From: JBBTQZ01 sp964489135
GTDB taxonomy: Bacteria; Patescibacteriota; Minisyncoccia; Phycocordibacterales; WO2-35-19
Direction of reading: 5' to 3'
Assembly (NCBI GenBank): GCA_964489135.1
Contig: CAZAXK010000004.1
Span: 1 to 40,133 of the forward strand
Length of the DNA stretch: 40,133 nucleotides
Below are positions 1-6,749 of this stretch, one piece after another; within the stretch, counting starts at the first letter, position 1; every line of letters begins with the position of its first letter. The position numbers and the translations under genes were made by a program. The notes under the pieces are model-generated. The model searched no databases, was not told the DNA's origin, and was given only the letters and a program-made list of their open reading frames with translations.

Positions 1-256
1 ATTCGTTTTCATTCTTGAGGGTTTCTATCTCTCGGATCAATGTAGATTTGGAACTGAACAGATCGGGTAGGATAGAAAGAAAAGTATAAAAGGAATTACC
101 ATTTTGAAGTGCAGGTTTGGTCGAATTGACCGCAACATTACGCAACCAGATAGAGCGCCCAATCAAGAAACTGAGTAGGAGAACAGCGATAATTATCAGC
201 ACTATTTTCGAGGTCGAGAACCCGGAAGGTTTTCTATGTTTGAGGAGCAATATCAT
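1..256 (-). CDS. mreC: Rod shape-determining protein MreC, N-terminal part (runs off window)
   Basis: MreC is the periplasmic scaffold of the elongation (rod) complex, linking MreB to the wall-synthesis enzymes. Only the first 85 codons are in the window. They show a basic N-terminus (MILLLKHRKPS), one membrane span (about residues 18-35, VLIIIAVLLLSFLIG) and then the start of a polar helix (LIREIETLKNENE) like the MreC coiled coil. The ATG at 256 lies inside the last codons of the upstream mreB, a 23-base overlap, so the two are probably translationally coupled. The order mreB-mreC is the classical one and carries most of the weight of the call, because the conserved beta-domains lie outside the window. 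Confidence 0.8.
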   Translation of the reverse strand, partial: MILLLKHRKPSGFSTSKIVLIIIAVLLLSFLIGRSIWLRNVAVNSTKPALQNGNSFYTFLSILPDLFSSKSTLIREIETLKNENE

Positions 257-1298
257 TTTCGTCTTTTACCAAAACGTCCTTATATTCTTCGAGCTTCTCG
301 AGAATTATCCCCGTTCCGCGTACTACACAAGTTAGAGGATTATCTGCTACGTAGACTGGGATCTTGACTTCCTCACTCAACACTTCGGCAAATCCCTTAA
401 TAAGGGCCCCGCCTCCGGCCAAATGAATACCGCGGTGCATAATGTCAGAAAGTATTTCGGGCGGAGTGATTTCAAGCACCTCTTTGGTCGCCCCGACCAG
501 TCGTTCGATTGAGTTCGAAACGGCTTCTCTTATATCACTGTCAGTGATCATTACCTCTCTCGGTAAGCCACTAATAAGATCGCGCCCGCGCGCACTTGAT
601 TCAAGTGGCGTGTCGCCAGCGATCAAAGAAGTGGTTGAAATTTTTATAGTTTCTGCTGTCTTTTCGCCAATTATTATTTTGAATTCACTCCGCACATAAG
701 ATGTTATGTCGCTATTGAGTTTGTCGCCCGCGATGCGGAAATTTTTTGATCGCACCACACCACCAAGCGAAATAACAGCAATATCTGCGGTGCCTCCACC
801 AATATCAATAACCATATTACCAACCGGCTCACGTATAGGCAGGTGCATACCGATCGCTGCCGCCATCGGCTCCTCTATGATATGCACTTCGCTTGCACCA
901 GCGTTGCGGGTCGCATCACGAACCGCTCGAGTTTCCACGTTGGTTATACCCGACGGTACTCCCACCACCACGCGAGGGCCTAGCAACTTTTTTGAGATCA
1001 ATTGCACCTTTCCGAGAAGGTAGTGCAACATTTCTTCCGTGACTTCAAAGTCAGAAATTACACCATCGATAATCGGACGCACGGCCACAATGTGCGGAGG
1101 TGTCCGACCGAGCATATTCTTCGCATCCTTGCCGACTGCCACCACTTGGCCAGTCTTTTGGTTGACCGCAACCACCGAGGGCTCGTTCAGTACCACCCCC
1201 TTGCCACGAACATAAACAAGGGTGTTTGCCGTGCCAAGATCTATGCCAATATCGTTGCGAAGGCTGGATTTCCAGCCCTCGATTTTTTCCTTAATCAT
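234..1298 (-). CDS. mreB: Rod shape-determining protein MreB (actin-like), paralogue 1
   Basis: Bacterial actin homologue that polymerises on the inner membrane and directs lateral wall synthesis. The 354-residue product has the full actin-fold signature set: phosphate-1 loop IGIDLGTANTLVYV near residue 18, the connecting region EEPMAAAIG, phosphate-2 VIDIGGGTADIAVISLGG and the adenosine motif HLAGGGALIKG. Length is close to the family norm of about 340. The N-terminal extension MIKEKIEGWKSSLRND may act as a membrane-binding helix, which is inference. It is followed by mreC with a 23-base overlap. A second MreB is encoded at 5,654-6,667. Confidence 0.97.
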   Translation of the reverse strand: MIKEKIEGWKSSLRNDIGIDLGTANTLVYVRGKGVVLNEPSVVAVNQKTGQVVAVGKDAKNMLGRTPPHIVAVRPIIDGVISDFEVTEEMLHYLLGKVQLISKKLLGPRVVVGVPSGITNVETRAVRDATRNAGASEVHIIEEPMAAAIGMHLPIREPVGNMVIDIGGGTADIAVISLGGVVRSKNFRIAGDKLNSDITSYVRSEFKIIIGEKTAETIKISTTSLIAGDTPLESSARGRDLISGLPREVMITDSDIREAVSNSIERLVGATKEVLEITPPEILSDIMHRGIHLAGGGALIKGFAEVLSEEVKIPVYVADNPLTCVVRGTGIILEKLEEYKDVLVKDENDIAPQT

Positions 1299-1332
1299 GG
1301 CAATAAATTTAGCACAAAAATATAATTTCGTC

Positions 1333-2586
1333 TTATGCGATTGCGCCCGCTTCTACAAGCTTTACTTCGCCAGTTTTTCTGTCTTTTATTTCTACCTTGC
1401 CTTGGGCTACGGTCTTCTCACTGACTACAATCTGGAAGGGCATGCCGAGCAGGTCGGCATCAGCAAACTTCTCGCCCGCTCGTAAGTCGCGATCGTCATA
1501 GATCACATTCCCCTTGAGTTTTTCGTACAAAGACTCCGCAACTTTTTTGACTTCCTCATTTTGAGAAGGAATTTCAATCAAATGATATTTGAATGGTGCA
1601 ATCGCCTCCGGCCAGATGATACCTTTATCGTCGGATAATACCTCAACCACCGTGCCCATCAATCTCCCTAGACCAATACCATAACATCCCATGAAAATAG
1701 AATTTTTTTCTCCATTTTCATTAGTAAATGTCAGGTACGGATCAGAAAACTTCGTTCCTAAAGTAAAGATATTTCCAACCTCAACCGCTTTTTTTTCTTC
1801 AAACTCACCGCTCAAACCCAAATCTTTTTTAACTTCGTCAGTGTAAACCTCCTTATTGAGCGCGGCATGATTCGGTTCCATGTTTACCCCTTTTCCGTAA
1901 TCGTCTTTGTGAATGTAGATAACATCCTCACCACTTTCTGTTATGGTTTGAAATTCATGAGAAAACTTAGAAAATGAACCGCCTGATGCATAGGTAATAT
2001 AAGTTTTGTCTCCTATACCTACTCTATTGAAAATTCTTTTGTAGGCCTCCGCATACTTTGCATAAATTTGCTGATGGTCCTTCTCGTCTCGGCAAAAGCT
2101 GTACGCATCTTTCATAATAAATTCTCTGGTCCTCATGATCCCACTTTTTGATCGGATTTCATTTCTAAACTTATTCTGAAATTGATACACAGCAAAAGGC
2201 AGGCTCTTATATGAAGAAACGAATTGCTCCAGCATGTTTGAGATCGGTTCCTCGTGCGTAAATCCTAACCCCACTGCGTTTCCATCCTTGAGCTCAGACT
2301 TGAACCAGACATCTATTTTTTCATCATCCCATCTGTCAGTCCTCTGCCAAAGCTCCTTTCTTTGCAAAGTACTCATCAAGATTTCCTGACAATCAAGGCT
2401 GTTCATTTCTTCACGAATAATATTCTCGATATTCCTAAGAACCAAAAGTCCCAATGGCAAATAATCATAAACACCCGCCATTTCCTTATTTATGTATCCA
2501 GCACGAATCAACAGCTGAGCATTTTTGCTCGTCTCATCGGCAGGCGCCTCGCGCCTCGTCTTTGTAAAAAGTTTGGATTGTCTCAT
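1333..2586 (-). CDS. proS: Prolyl-tRNA synthetase, short form without the editing insertion
   Basis: Class II aminoacyl-tRNA synthetase that charges tRNA-Pro in the cytosol. The 417-residue product shows motif 1 (GVYDYLPLGLLVLRNIENIIREEM), motif 2 (FRNEIRSKSGIMRTREFIMKDAYSF) and motif 3 (GCYGIGLGRLMGTVVE), followed by the C-terminal anticodon-binding domain (DDRDLRAGEKFADADLLGMPFQIVVSEK). Typical bacterial ProRS is about 570 residues and has an INS domain between motifs 2 and 3 that hydrolyses Ala-tRNA-Pro. Here that interval is short, so the cis-editing domain is absent. The start is supported by a promoter whose -10 box lies 7 bases upstream of the ATG. Confidence 0.96.
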   Translation of the reverse strand: MRQSKLFTKTRREAPADETSKNAQLLIRAGYINKEMAGVYDYLPLGLLVLRNIENIIREEMNSLDCQEILMSTLQRKELWQRTDRWDDEKIDVWFKSELKDGNAVGLGFTHEEPISNMLEQFVSSYKSLPFAVYQFQNKFRNEIRSKSGIMRTREFIMKDAYSFCRDEKDHQQIYAKYAEAYKRIFNRVGIGDKTYITYASGGSFSKFSHEFQTITESGEDVIYIHKDDYGKGVNMEPNHAALNKEVYTDEVKKDLGLSGEFEEKKAVEVGNIFTLGTKFSDPYLTFTNENGEKNSIFMGCYGIGLGRLMGTVVEVLSDDKGIIWPEAIAPFKYHLIEIPSQNEEVKKVAESLYEKLKGNVIYDDRDLRAGEKFADADLLGMPFQIVVSEKTVAQGKVEIKDRKTGEVKLVEAGAIA

Positions 2587-2593
2587 GGGTTAA

Positions 2594-2621
2594 ATCATAG
2601 CTCAAACAAATTTATTAGCAA
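2594..2621 (-). promoter_or_regulatory. Probable proS promoter
   Basis: On the minus strand TTGCTA (2616-2621) and TATGAT (2594-2599) are separated by 16 bases. The -10 box ends 7 bases before the proS ATG, so transcription would start at or next to the start codon and give a leaderless mRNA. The same -35 sequence occurs before the hibernation-factor gene at 10,810. Confidence 0.6.
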
Positions 2622-2636
2622 AGTCATTTCCCCTCG

Positions 2637-2664
2637 GACAAATTTGACGGCCGTCATATTTGTC
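2637..2664. repeat. Palindrome copy 1 (GACGGCCGTC core), 5' flank of the PaaX/Cas2-like gene
   Basis: A 28-base inverted repeat with a single mismatched pair, centred on GACGGCCGTC and flanked by GACAAAT and ATTTGTC arms. It matches copy 2 (3,215-3,248) at 28 of 32 aligned positions. It lies between the proS promoter and the extended -10 box of the PaaX/Cas2-like gene. Its right arm covers the place where that gene's -35 would be, so it could be an operator, a mobile-element end, or both. Confidence 0.85.
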
Positions 2665-2676
2665 GCAACAAATTTC

Positions 2677-2685
2677 TGATATAAT
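2677..2685 (+). promoter_or_regulatory. Extended -10 promoter of the PaaX/Cas2-like gene
   Basis: TGATATAAT is an extended -10 element (TGn-TATAAT). There is no good -35 at 17 bases, but TTTGTC inside palindrome copy 1 lies 15 bases upstream. Just downstream GTGACAATTATCAC (2702-2715) is a 12-of-14 palindrome directly before the ATG, a second possible operator. Confidence 0.55.
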
Positions 2686-2716
2686 TGGAATATCTTTATA
2701 AGTGACAATTATCACT

Positions 2717-3214
2717 ATGAGTATTGTTATGGATATTTTGGAGCTAGCGTGGAATACAAAACTGAATTACAAGGGTATTCCAGTTAACCTATTTGGGGTT
2801 CCGAGGCTTCGAGCCGGCAAAAAGCCCTGCTCACAAACAACCTTTAACAGAACAGTACTAAGAATGAAGACAAAAGGATACTTGGAGATCATTGACGATA
2901 GATGGCAACTCACAGAATACGGTAAGAAATTCTATGAGAACCGCCAAAAATTGAGAACCAGATTTAGTTCCCCTTTTCCACCCAATGCGACAAAAAATCT
3001 TCTCGTCATATTCGACATTCCTGAAACTAAAAGAAACGAGAGAAATTGGTTACGGTGGCATCTAAAGAATTTTCAATACATTATGCTCCAACAAAGCGTT
3101 TGGCTAGGTCCGAGTCCACTACCAACCAAATTTCGAGAACACCTGAAGAATTTTAAGCTAGACAAATGTATAAAAACTTTCAAGCTCGCCAAGCCTTACC
3201 AATCCAAGGGTTAA
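2717..3214 (+). CDS. PaaX-like protein: winged helix plus Cas2-like ferredoxin-fold domain
   Basis: The 165-residue product has an N-terminal winged-helix-like part (about residues 1-70, ending DDRWQLTEYGKKFYENR). A second part (about 85-150) carries the signature LLVIFDIPETKRNERNWLR followed by LQQSVWLGPSPLP. That is the pattern of the Cas2-like middle domain of PaaX repressors. PaaX represses phenylacetate catabolism genes in proteobacteria, but no such genes are here and there are no CRISPR repeats or cas genes. The first D of the IFDIPE strand is retained, as in Cas2, but nuclease activity cannot be inferred. The gene is alone on the plus strand between two minus-strand housekeeping genes. 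Its stop codon abuts a perfect 34-base palindrome and another copy lies upstream. A GTG at 2,702 and an ATG at 2,729 are alternative starts. It could be a regulator acting on the palindromes or the protein of a small mobile unit. Confidence 0.75.
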   Translation: MSIVMDILELAWNTKLNYKGIPVNLFGVPRLRAGKKPCSQTTFNRTVLRMKTKGYLEIIDDRWQLTEYGKKFYENRQKLRTRFSSPFPPNATKNLLVIFDIPETKRNERNWLRWHLKNFQYIMLQQSVWLGPSPLPTKFREHLKNFKLDKCIKTFKLAKPYQSKG

Positions 3215-3248
3215 TGCGACAAATCTGACGGCCGTCAGATTTGTCGCA
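3215..3248. repeat. Palindrome copy 2: perfect 34-base palindrome, 3' flank of the PaaX/Cas2-like gene
   Basis: Both 17-base halves (TGCGACAAATCTGACGG and its exact complement) pair without mismatch or loop. It begins at the base after the stop codon of the PaaX/Cas2-like gene and ends 19 bases before the stop of rseP, which is transcribed towards it. It could fold as a terminator stem for either gene, but no run of T follows on either strand. Its near-identity to copy 1 makes a simple terminator role less likely. Confidence 0.92.
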
Positions 3249-3267
3249 AAATGATCAACATAAAAAA

Positions 3268-4428
3268 TTAAAACAAATTTTTGATGTCTTTGAAGGTGAT
3301 GATGATCATGAGCCCAACGAGGACAGCGAAGCCGATGCCGTTTGCATAGGAGCCAAATTTGGCAGGAATCTTTTTGCGAGTAATCGCCTCGATCGCGACG
3401 AAGACCAGCCGGCCACCGTCGAGCGCTGGAAAAGGAAGAAGGTTAACAACGGCCAAGTTGATCGAGATAAGTGCGGTAAAGGTCAAAAGATAAGCAAGAC
3501 CAAGGCGCGATGCATCACCCACTAGGCCCACTATTCCGATCGGTCCGGTAACTTGTGAAAGATCGGCTGATCCGGTAAAGGCCCCTCCTATAAGCCCGAG
3601 TATCCCAGTAACTGTGAGATAGGTGAGCTTGAGGGTTACTCTCCCACCTTCGACAAAGGCCTGGTGTACAGGCAAAGACAGAGTACCTACCATATCCATA
3701 TTGATACCAACTATCTTCCTACCCTCCATAAGAGCAGCGTCTGGCAGAAGCGAAAAGTCGTGTTCTTTACCACCCCTATTAACTTGCATATTTATTTGCT
3801 GCGATGAGCCAGAAATAAAATCCGAAACGGCCTCTGGCTCGAGATCGCGCAGTACCGCACCCCCACTTTCAACCGAAAGTATTTTGTCACCAGACTTGAG
3901 CCCCGCATTACTTGCCGGAGAATTAGGCAAGACGGCGACTATGGTAAGAGCGGGATCCTTTACTTCATAACCATAATCATTTTGGACAGGAGTCGGAAGC
4001 CCAGAAACAAACCCGATCGAGAATAGAAGCCAGGCAAAAAGAAAATTGAAGAGCACTCCGGCAAAGAGAATCACCGCCTGCCAAATTTTGGAGACTTGTG
4101 TAAAGCTCCTACCAGTCGGAGAAAGTTCTGTGACAAAAGTCTGGTTGAGCCGCGAAGCAGGCGACCCGAGGACTTTTGGAGCAGGACCTTTTTCCGACTG
4201 AATTTCGGCGTCATAGTTCTCGCCAAAGATTTTGACGAAACCGCCAAAGGGAATCCAGTTTAACGAAAACTTAGTACCCCACTTTTCCCCCAGTGTTACG
4301 GCGCGGGGCGGATAGCCGAAACCAAACTCCTCTACCCTTACTCCAGCTTTCTTGGCAAAAATAAAATGCCCGAGTTCGTGTACCAGTACCAGAACACCGA
4401 GGATAACTATAAAAATTATGAGGGTCAT
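3268..4428 (-). CDS. rseP: Site-2 intramembrane zinc metalloprotease RseP (peptidase M50)
   Basis: Membrane protease that cleaves substrates inside the bilayer, in other bacteria typically anti-sigma factors and leftover signal peptides. The 386-residue product starts with a membrane helix carrying the zinc motif HELGH (near residue 18). A PDZ-like domain follows (VAVLPNSPASNAGLKSGDKILSV). A C-terminal membrane helix carries the second metal motif NLLPFPALDGGR. The periplasmic part holds one PDZ domain instead of the two of E. coli RseP. Its ATG shares one base with the frr stop codon (TGATG), so translation is coupled to frr. The frr-rseP order resembles the conserved frr/rseP neighbourhood of other bacteria. 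Confidence 0.95.
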   Translation of the reverse strand: MTLIIFIVILGVLVLVHELGHFIFAKKAGVRVEEFGFGYPPRAVTLGEKWGTKFSLNWIPFGGFVKIFGENYDAEIQSEKGPAPKVLGSPASRLNQTFVTELSPTGRSFTQVSKIWQAVILFAGVLFNFLFAWLLFSIGFVSGLPTPVQNDYGYEVKDPALTIVAVLPNSPASNAGLKSGDKILSVESGGAVLRDLEPEAVSDFISGSSQQINMQVNRGGKEHDFSLLPDAALMEGRKIVGINMDMVGTLSLPVHQAFVEGGRVTLKLTYLTVTGILGLIGGAFTGSADLSQVTGPIGIVGLVGDASRLGLAYLLTFTALISINLAVVNLLPFPALDGGRLVFVAIEAITRKKIPAKFGSYANGIGFAVLVGLMIIITFKDIKNLF

Positions 4429-4976
4429 CAGCTTCTTATTTCGCTTATCTTTCTTTCGGCAATTTCGTCGAGCTTTTTGTTTGAATCATCAATGAGTTTT
4501 TGCAAATCTTCCTTTAGGCGGAACTTATCATCTTCGCCCATACCGCCCTTCTTTTCTCTTTCCTCAATCTCCTTGGATGTTTTGTCACGCACACCGCGCA
4601 AGGTTACTCGCGCTTCTTCGAGCTTCTGCTTCACAAGCTTTACCAATTGTTCGCGCCTTTCAGAAGTAAGCTCGGGGAAAATAACTCTTACTCCTTTTTC
4701 GAACGGAGCCACCGAGAGACCGAGGTTTGAATTAATCACTGCCTTCTCTATCGACTTACCCAAACTACTATCCCACGGCTCTACCCGAATGGACCGAGCG
4801 TCCTCGGTCAAAACGTTTGCCACCTCTCGCAAGTTCATTTTGGAACCGTAGGCCTCGACTTGGATAGAATCCAGAATAGCCGGTGTCGCTCTGCCGGTAC
4901 GCACAGAAGCAAGCTCGTTATGAAGCCATTCTTCTGTTTGTTTTATCTTCTGTTTTGAATCAGCAAAATCGAACAT
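4428..4976 (-). CDS. frr: Ribosome recycling factor
   Basis: Frr works with EF-G to split the post-termination ribosome. From the ATG at 4,976 the product is 182 residues, matching the family (about 185). It carries the conserved core ELASVRTGRATPAILDSIQVEAYG, PWDSSLGKSIEKAV and the helical ends. An upstream in-frame start would add 14 unrelated residues and overlap holB, so the internal ATG is preferred. A TATAAT lies 7 bases upstream of this ATG (GTGTATAATGAACCC), which again fits a leaderless transcript, although no good -35 stands at 17 bases. Confidence 0.96.
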   Translation of the reverse strand: MFDFADSKQKIKQTEEWLHNELASVRTGRATPAILDSIQVEAYGSKMNLREVANVLTEDARSIRVEPWDSSLGKSIEKAVINSNLGLSVAPFEKGVRVIFPELTSERREQLVKLVKQKLEEARVTLRGVRDKTSKEIEEREKKGGMGEDDKFRLKEDLQKLIDDSNKKLDEIAERKISEIRS

Positions 4977-4996
4977 GGGTTCATTATACACGAAAA

Positions 4997-5647
4997 TCAG
5001 ATCGAGGAGGCAAGCCACTCGAGAAGCATCTTTGGGGACGACCCACGGGCTGAAACCAAGCGCTTAGCAATAAGAACCTTCTTCAAAAGTCGATAGTTCC
5101 TAGGTACGGAAGCTTCTTCTGGCAAAGTCCAAATTGCCTCACGCAAGGAATCCTTGTCTTTTTCAGCCGATAATTTTTTTATAAAATTCATTTTTTCAGC
5201 AAGCGGCAATTTAAGAAAATTATTCTTTACAGTCGAGACAGTGTCGCCGATACCCTCATACACTCTCACCCGCGAAAGAACGGTGCCGAGTAACCCCCCT
5301 CCGCTCGGCAAAATTACAAAAAAGTAAGTACCAAGCGTCGGCTCTTCGAACACCTTTAGAAGTGCGTTCTGCGCCTCATGGGTGATGGAATCGGCAATTA
5401 TTATGGCAACTTTTCTCACACCCGCGATGGGCTTGTTGATTGCCCACCTCGAAAGTTCGCGGGCCTCATCTATGCCAAAGGTGTTACTATTCATTTCCAA
5501 AAAATCCGGATTGGCTTTCACTACAAAACCCGCCCGACCAAGAATTTCTTTCAACTCTTGAATCTCGCTTACCCCGCCCCAAACAAAATTGGCGTGGTGC
5601 AGTTTATCAAATCCACCGCTTTCCATTTTGAAATTTTGATTTGGCAT
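4997..5647 (-). CDS. holB: DNA polymerase III delta-prime-like clamp-loader subunit, short and P-loop-less
   Basis: Part of the clamp loader that opens the sliding clamp for replication. The 216-residue product contains the diagnostic AAA+ sensor 1 region ITHEAQNALLKVFEEP, then FFVILPSGGGLLGTVLSRV. The latter corresponds to the 'arginine finger' SRC stretch of DnaX/HolB, here SRV. There is no Walker A motif or zinc module, and the C-terminal collar domain is shortened compared with about 330 residues in E. coli HolB. Such short delta-prime proteins are usual in reduced genomes. It lies 7 bases after the second mreB, so both are probably co-transcribed. Assignment to HolB and not to a DnaX fragment rests on the lack of a P-loop and the length. 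Confidence 0.8.
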   Translation of the reverse strand: MPNQNFKMESGGFDKLHHANFVWGGVSEIQELKEILGRAGFVVKANPDFLEMNSNTFGIDEARELSRWAINKPIAGVRKVAIIIADSITHEAQNALLKVFEEPTLGTYFFVILPSGGGLLGTVLSRVRVYEGIGDTVSTVKNNFLKLPLAEKMNFIKKLSAEKDKDSLREAIWTLPEEASVPRNYRLLKKVLIAKRLVSARGSSPKMLLEWLASSI

Positions 5648-5653
5648 TTAGTG

Positions 5654-6667
5654 TTATCTCTTAGCGACCGACATGCGCTTGTAGGCATCGAGATGCTCGA
5701 GCGCCACCCCAGTACCCTTGACCACGCAGTACAACGACTCTTTAGCCAGAATGGCCTTCACTCCGATACGGCGCAACACTAGCTCCGGAAAATTGCGCAG
5801 ATTGGAAGTACCGCCGGTCATAATTATACCTTGGTCGATAATATCTGAAGCAAGCTCAGGGGGTGTTTCTTGCAAAACATCTTTCATGGCTTTGATCATT
5901 TCGCGCAGGTCCTTCGATATCGCCTTTACTATTTCGTTGGTTTTTATCTCCACTGATCGTGGTAAGCCAGTAACAAGATCTCTGCCCTTAACTTCCATCG
6001 CGAGTTCTTCATCAAGTGGCAAAGCTGAGCCAATTTTTATCTTTACGTCTTCGGCCATCTTGTCACCGATCGCTAGGTTGAAAGTTTTCTTTACATAATC
6101 CGCGATCGACTGATCAATGCGGTTACCGGCACACTTGACAGAGGTCGAGGATACTATCCCGCCAAGCGAGATAACAGCGACGTCTGTCGTGCCTCCACCA
6201 ATATCAGCGATCATATGCCCTTTGGCTTCATATATAGGAATACCGGCGCCGATCGCAGCGAGTATCGGTTCCTTGATAACGTAAGCGTTGCGTGCGCCGG
6301 CCTTGATTGCCGCCTCGATCACAGCCCGTCGCTCGGTCGATGTTACTCCCGCCGGCACCGATATAAGCACCTCTGGTCGCAAGAAGTTCATCTTACCCAT
6401 CGATTTGCGTATATAATACCGAAGCATCGCCTCAGTAACTTTATAATCGGCAATAACGCCGTCTTTCATTGGCCGATAAGCAATTATGGCTTCGGGGGTG
6501 CGACCGATCATGGTCTTTGCATCATTGCCCACCGCCAAAATGCGGTTGTCTTCTACCGAAACTGCAACAACGGAGGGTTCATTCAGCACAATCCCCTTCC
6601 CGGGCATAAAGACGAGAGTGTTCGCCGTCCCCAAATCGATACCCAGCTTTTTTGAGAGAAAAGACAT
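5654..6667 (-). CDS. mreB: MreB/Mbl-type actin-like protein, paralogue 2
   Basis: Second bacterial actin in the window, 337 residues from the ATG at 6,667. It has KLGIDLGTANTLVFMPGKGIVLNEPSVVAV, EPILAAIGAGIPI, the phosphate-2 loop MIADIGGGTTDVAVISLGG and IIMTGGTSNLRNFPEL. A GTG 30 bases upstream is in frame but lies above the -10 box, so the ATG MSFLSKKLG is the likely start. MSFLSKK looks like a short membrane-binding N-terminus, as in Mbl or MreBH. It differs clearly from the 234-1,298 copy in sequence and in neighbours (holB, frr, not mreC). The two probably have non-identical roles, as MreB and Mbl do in Bacillus, but that is inference. Confidence 0.95.
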   Translation of the reverse strand: MSFLSKKLGIDLGTANTLVFMPGKGIVLNEPSVVAVSVEDNRILAVGNDAKTMIGRTPEAIIAYRPMKDGVIADYKVTEAMLRYYIRKSMGKMNFLRPEVLISVPAGVTSTERRAVIEAAIKAGARNAYVIKEPILAAIGAGIPIYEAKGHMIADIGGGTTDVAVISLGGIVSSTSVKCAGNRIDQSIADYVKKTFNLAIGDKMAEDVKIKIGSALPLDEELAMEVKGRDLVTGLPRSVEIKTNEIVKAISKDLREMIKAMKDVLQETPPELASDIIDQGIIMTGGTSNLRNFPELVLRRIGVKAILAKESLYCVVKGTGVALEHLDAYKRMSVAKR

Positions 6668-6676
6668 CGTGCCCCC

Positions 6677-6705
6677 AATATACAAGTTTTGACCCACTCT
6701 TTCAA
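6677..6705 (-). promoter_or_regulatory. Promoter of the mreB2-holB-frr-rseP operon
   Basis: TTGAAA (6700-6705) and TATATT (6677-6682) on the minus strand are 17 bases apart. The -10 box ends 9 bases before the mreB ATG, predicting a leader of only a few bases. This supports the ATG at 6,667. Confidence 0.75.
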
Positions 6706-6749
6706 CCCCGAGACTTGCGCCTTAGGGTATTCTCGACTTTACTTATAGT

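Noticed and set aside
2717..3214. Cas2-like domain as evidence of a CRISPR-Cas locus
   Set aside because: There is no regularly spaced direct repeat array and no cas1 or effector gene in the window. The winged helix places the protein with PaaX-like proteins.
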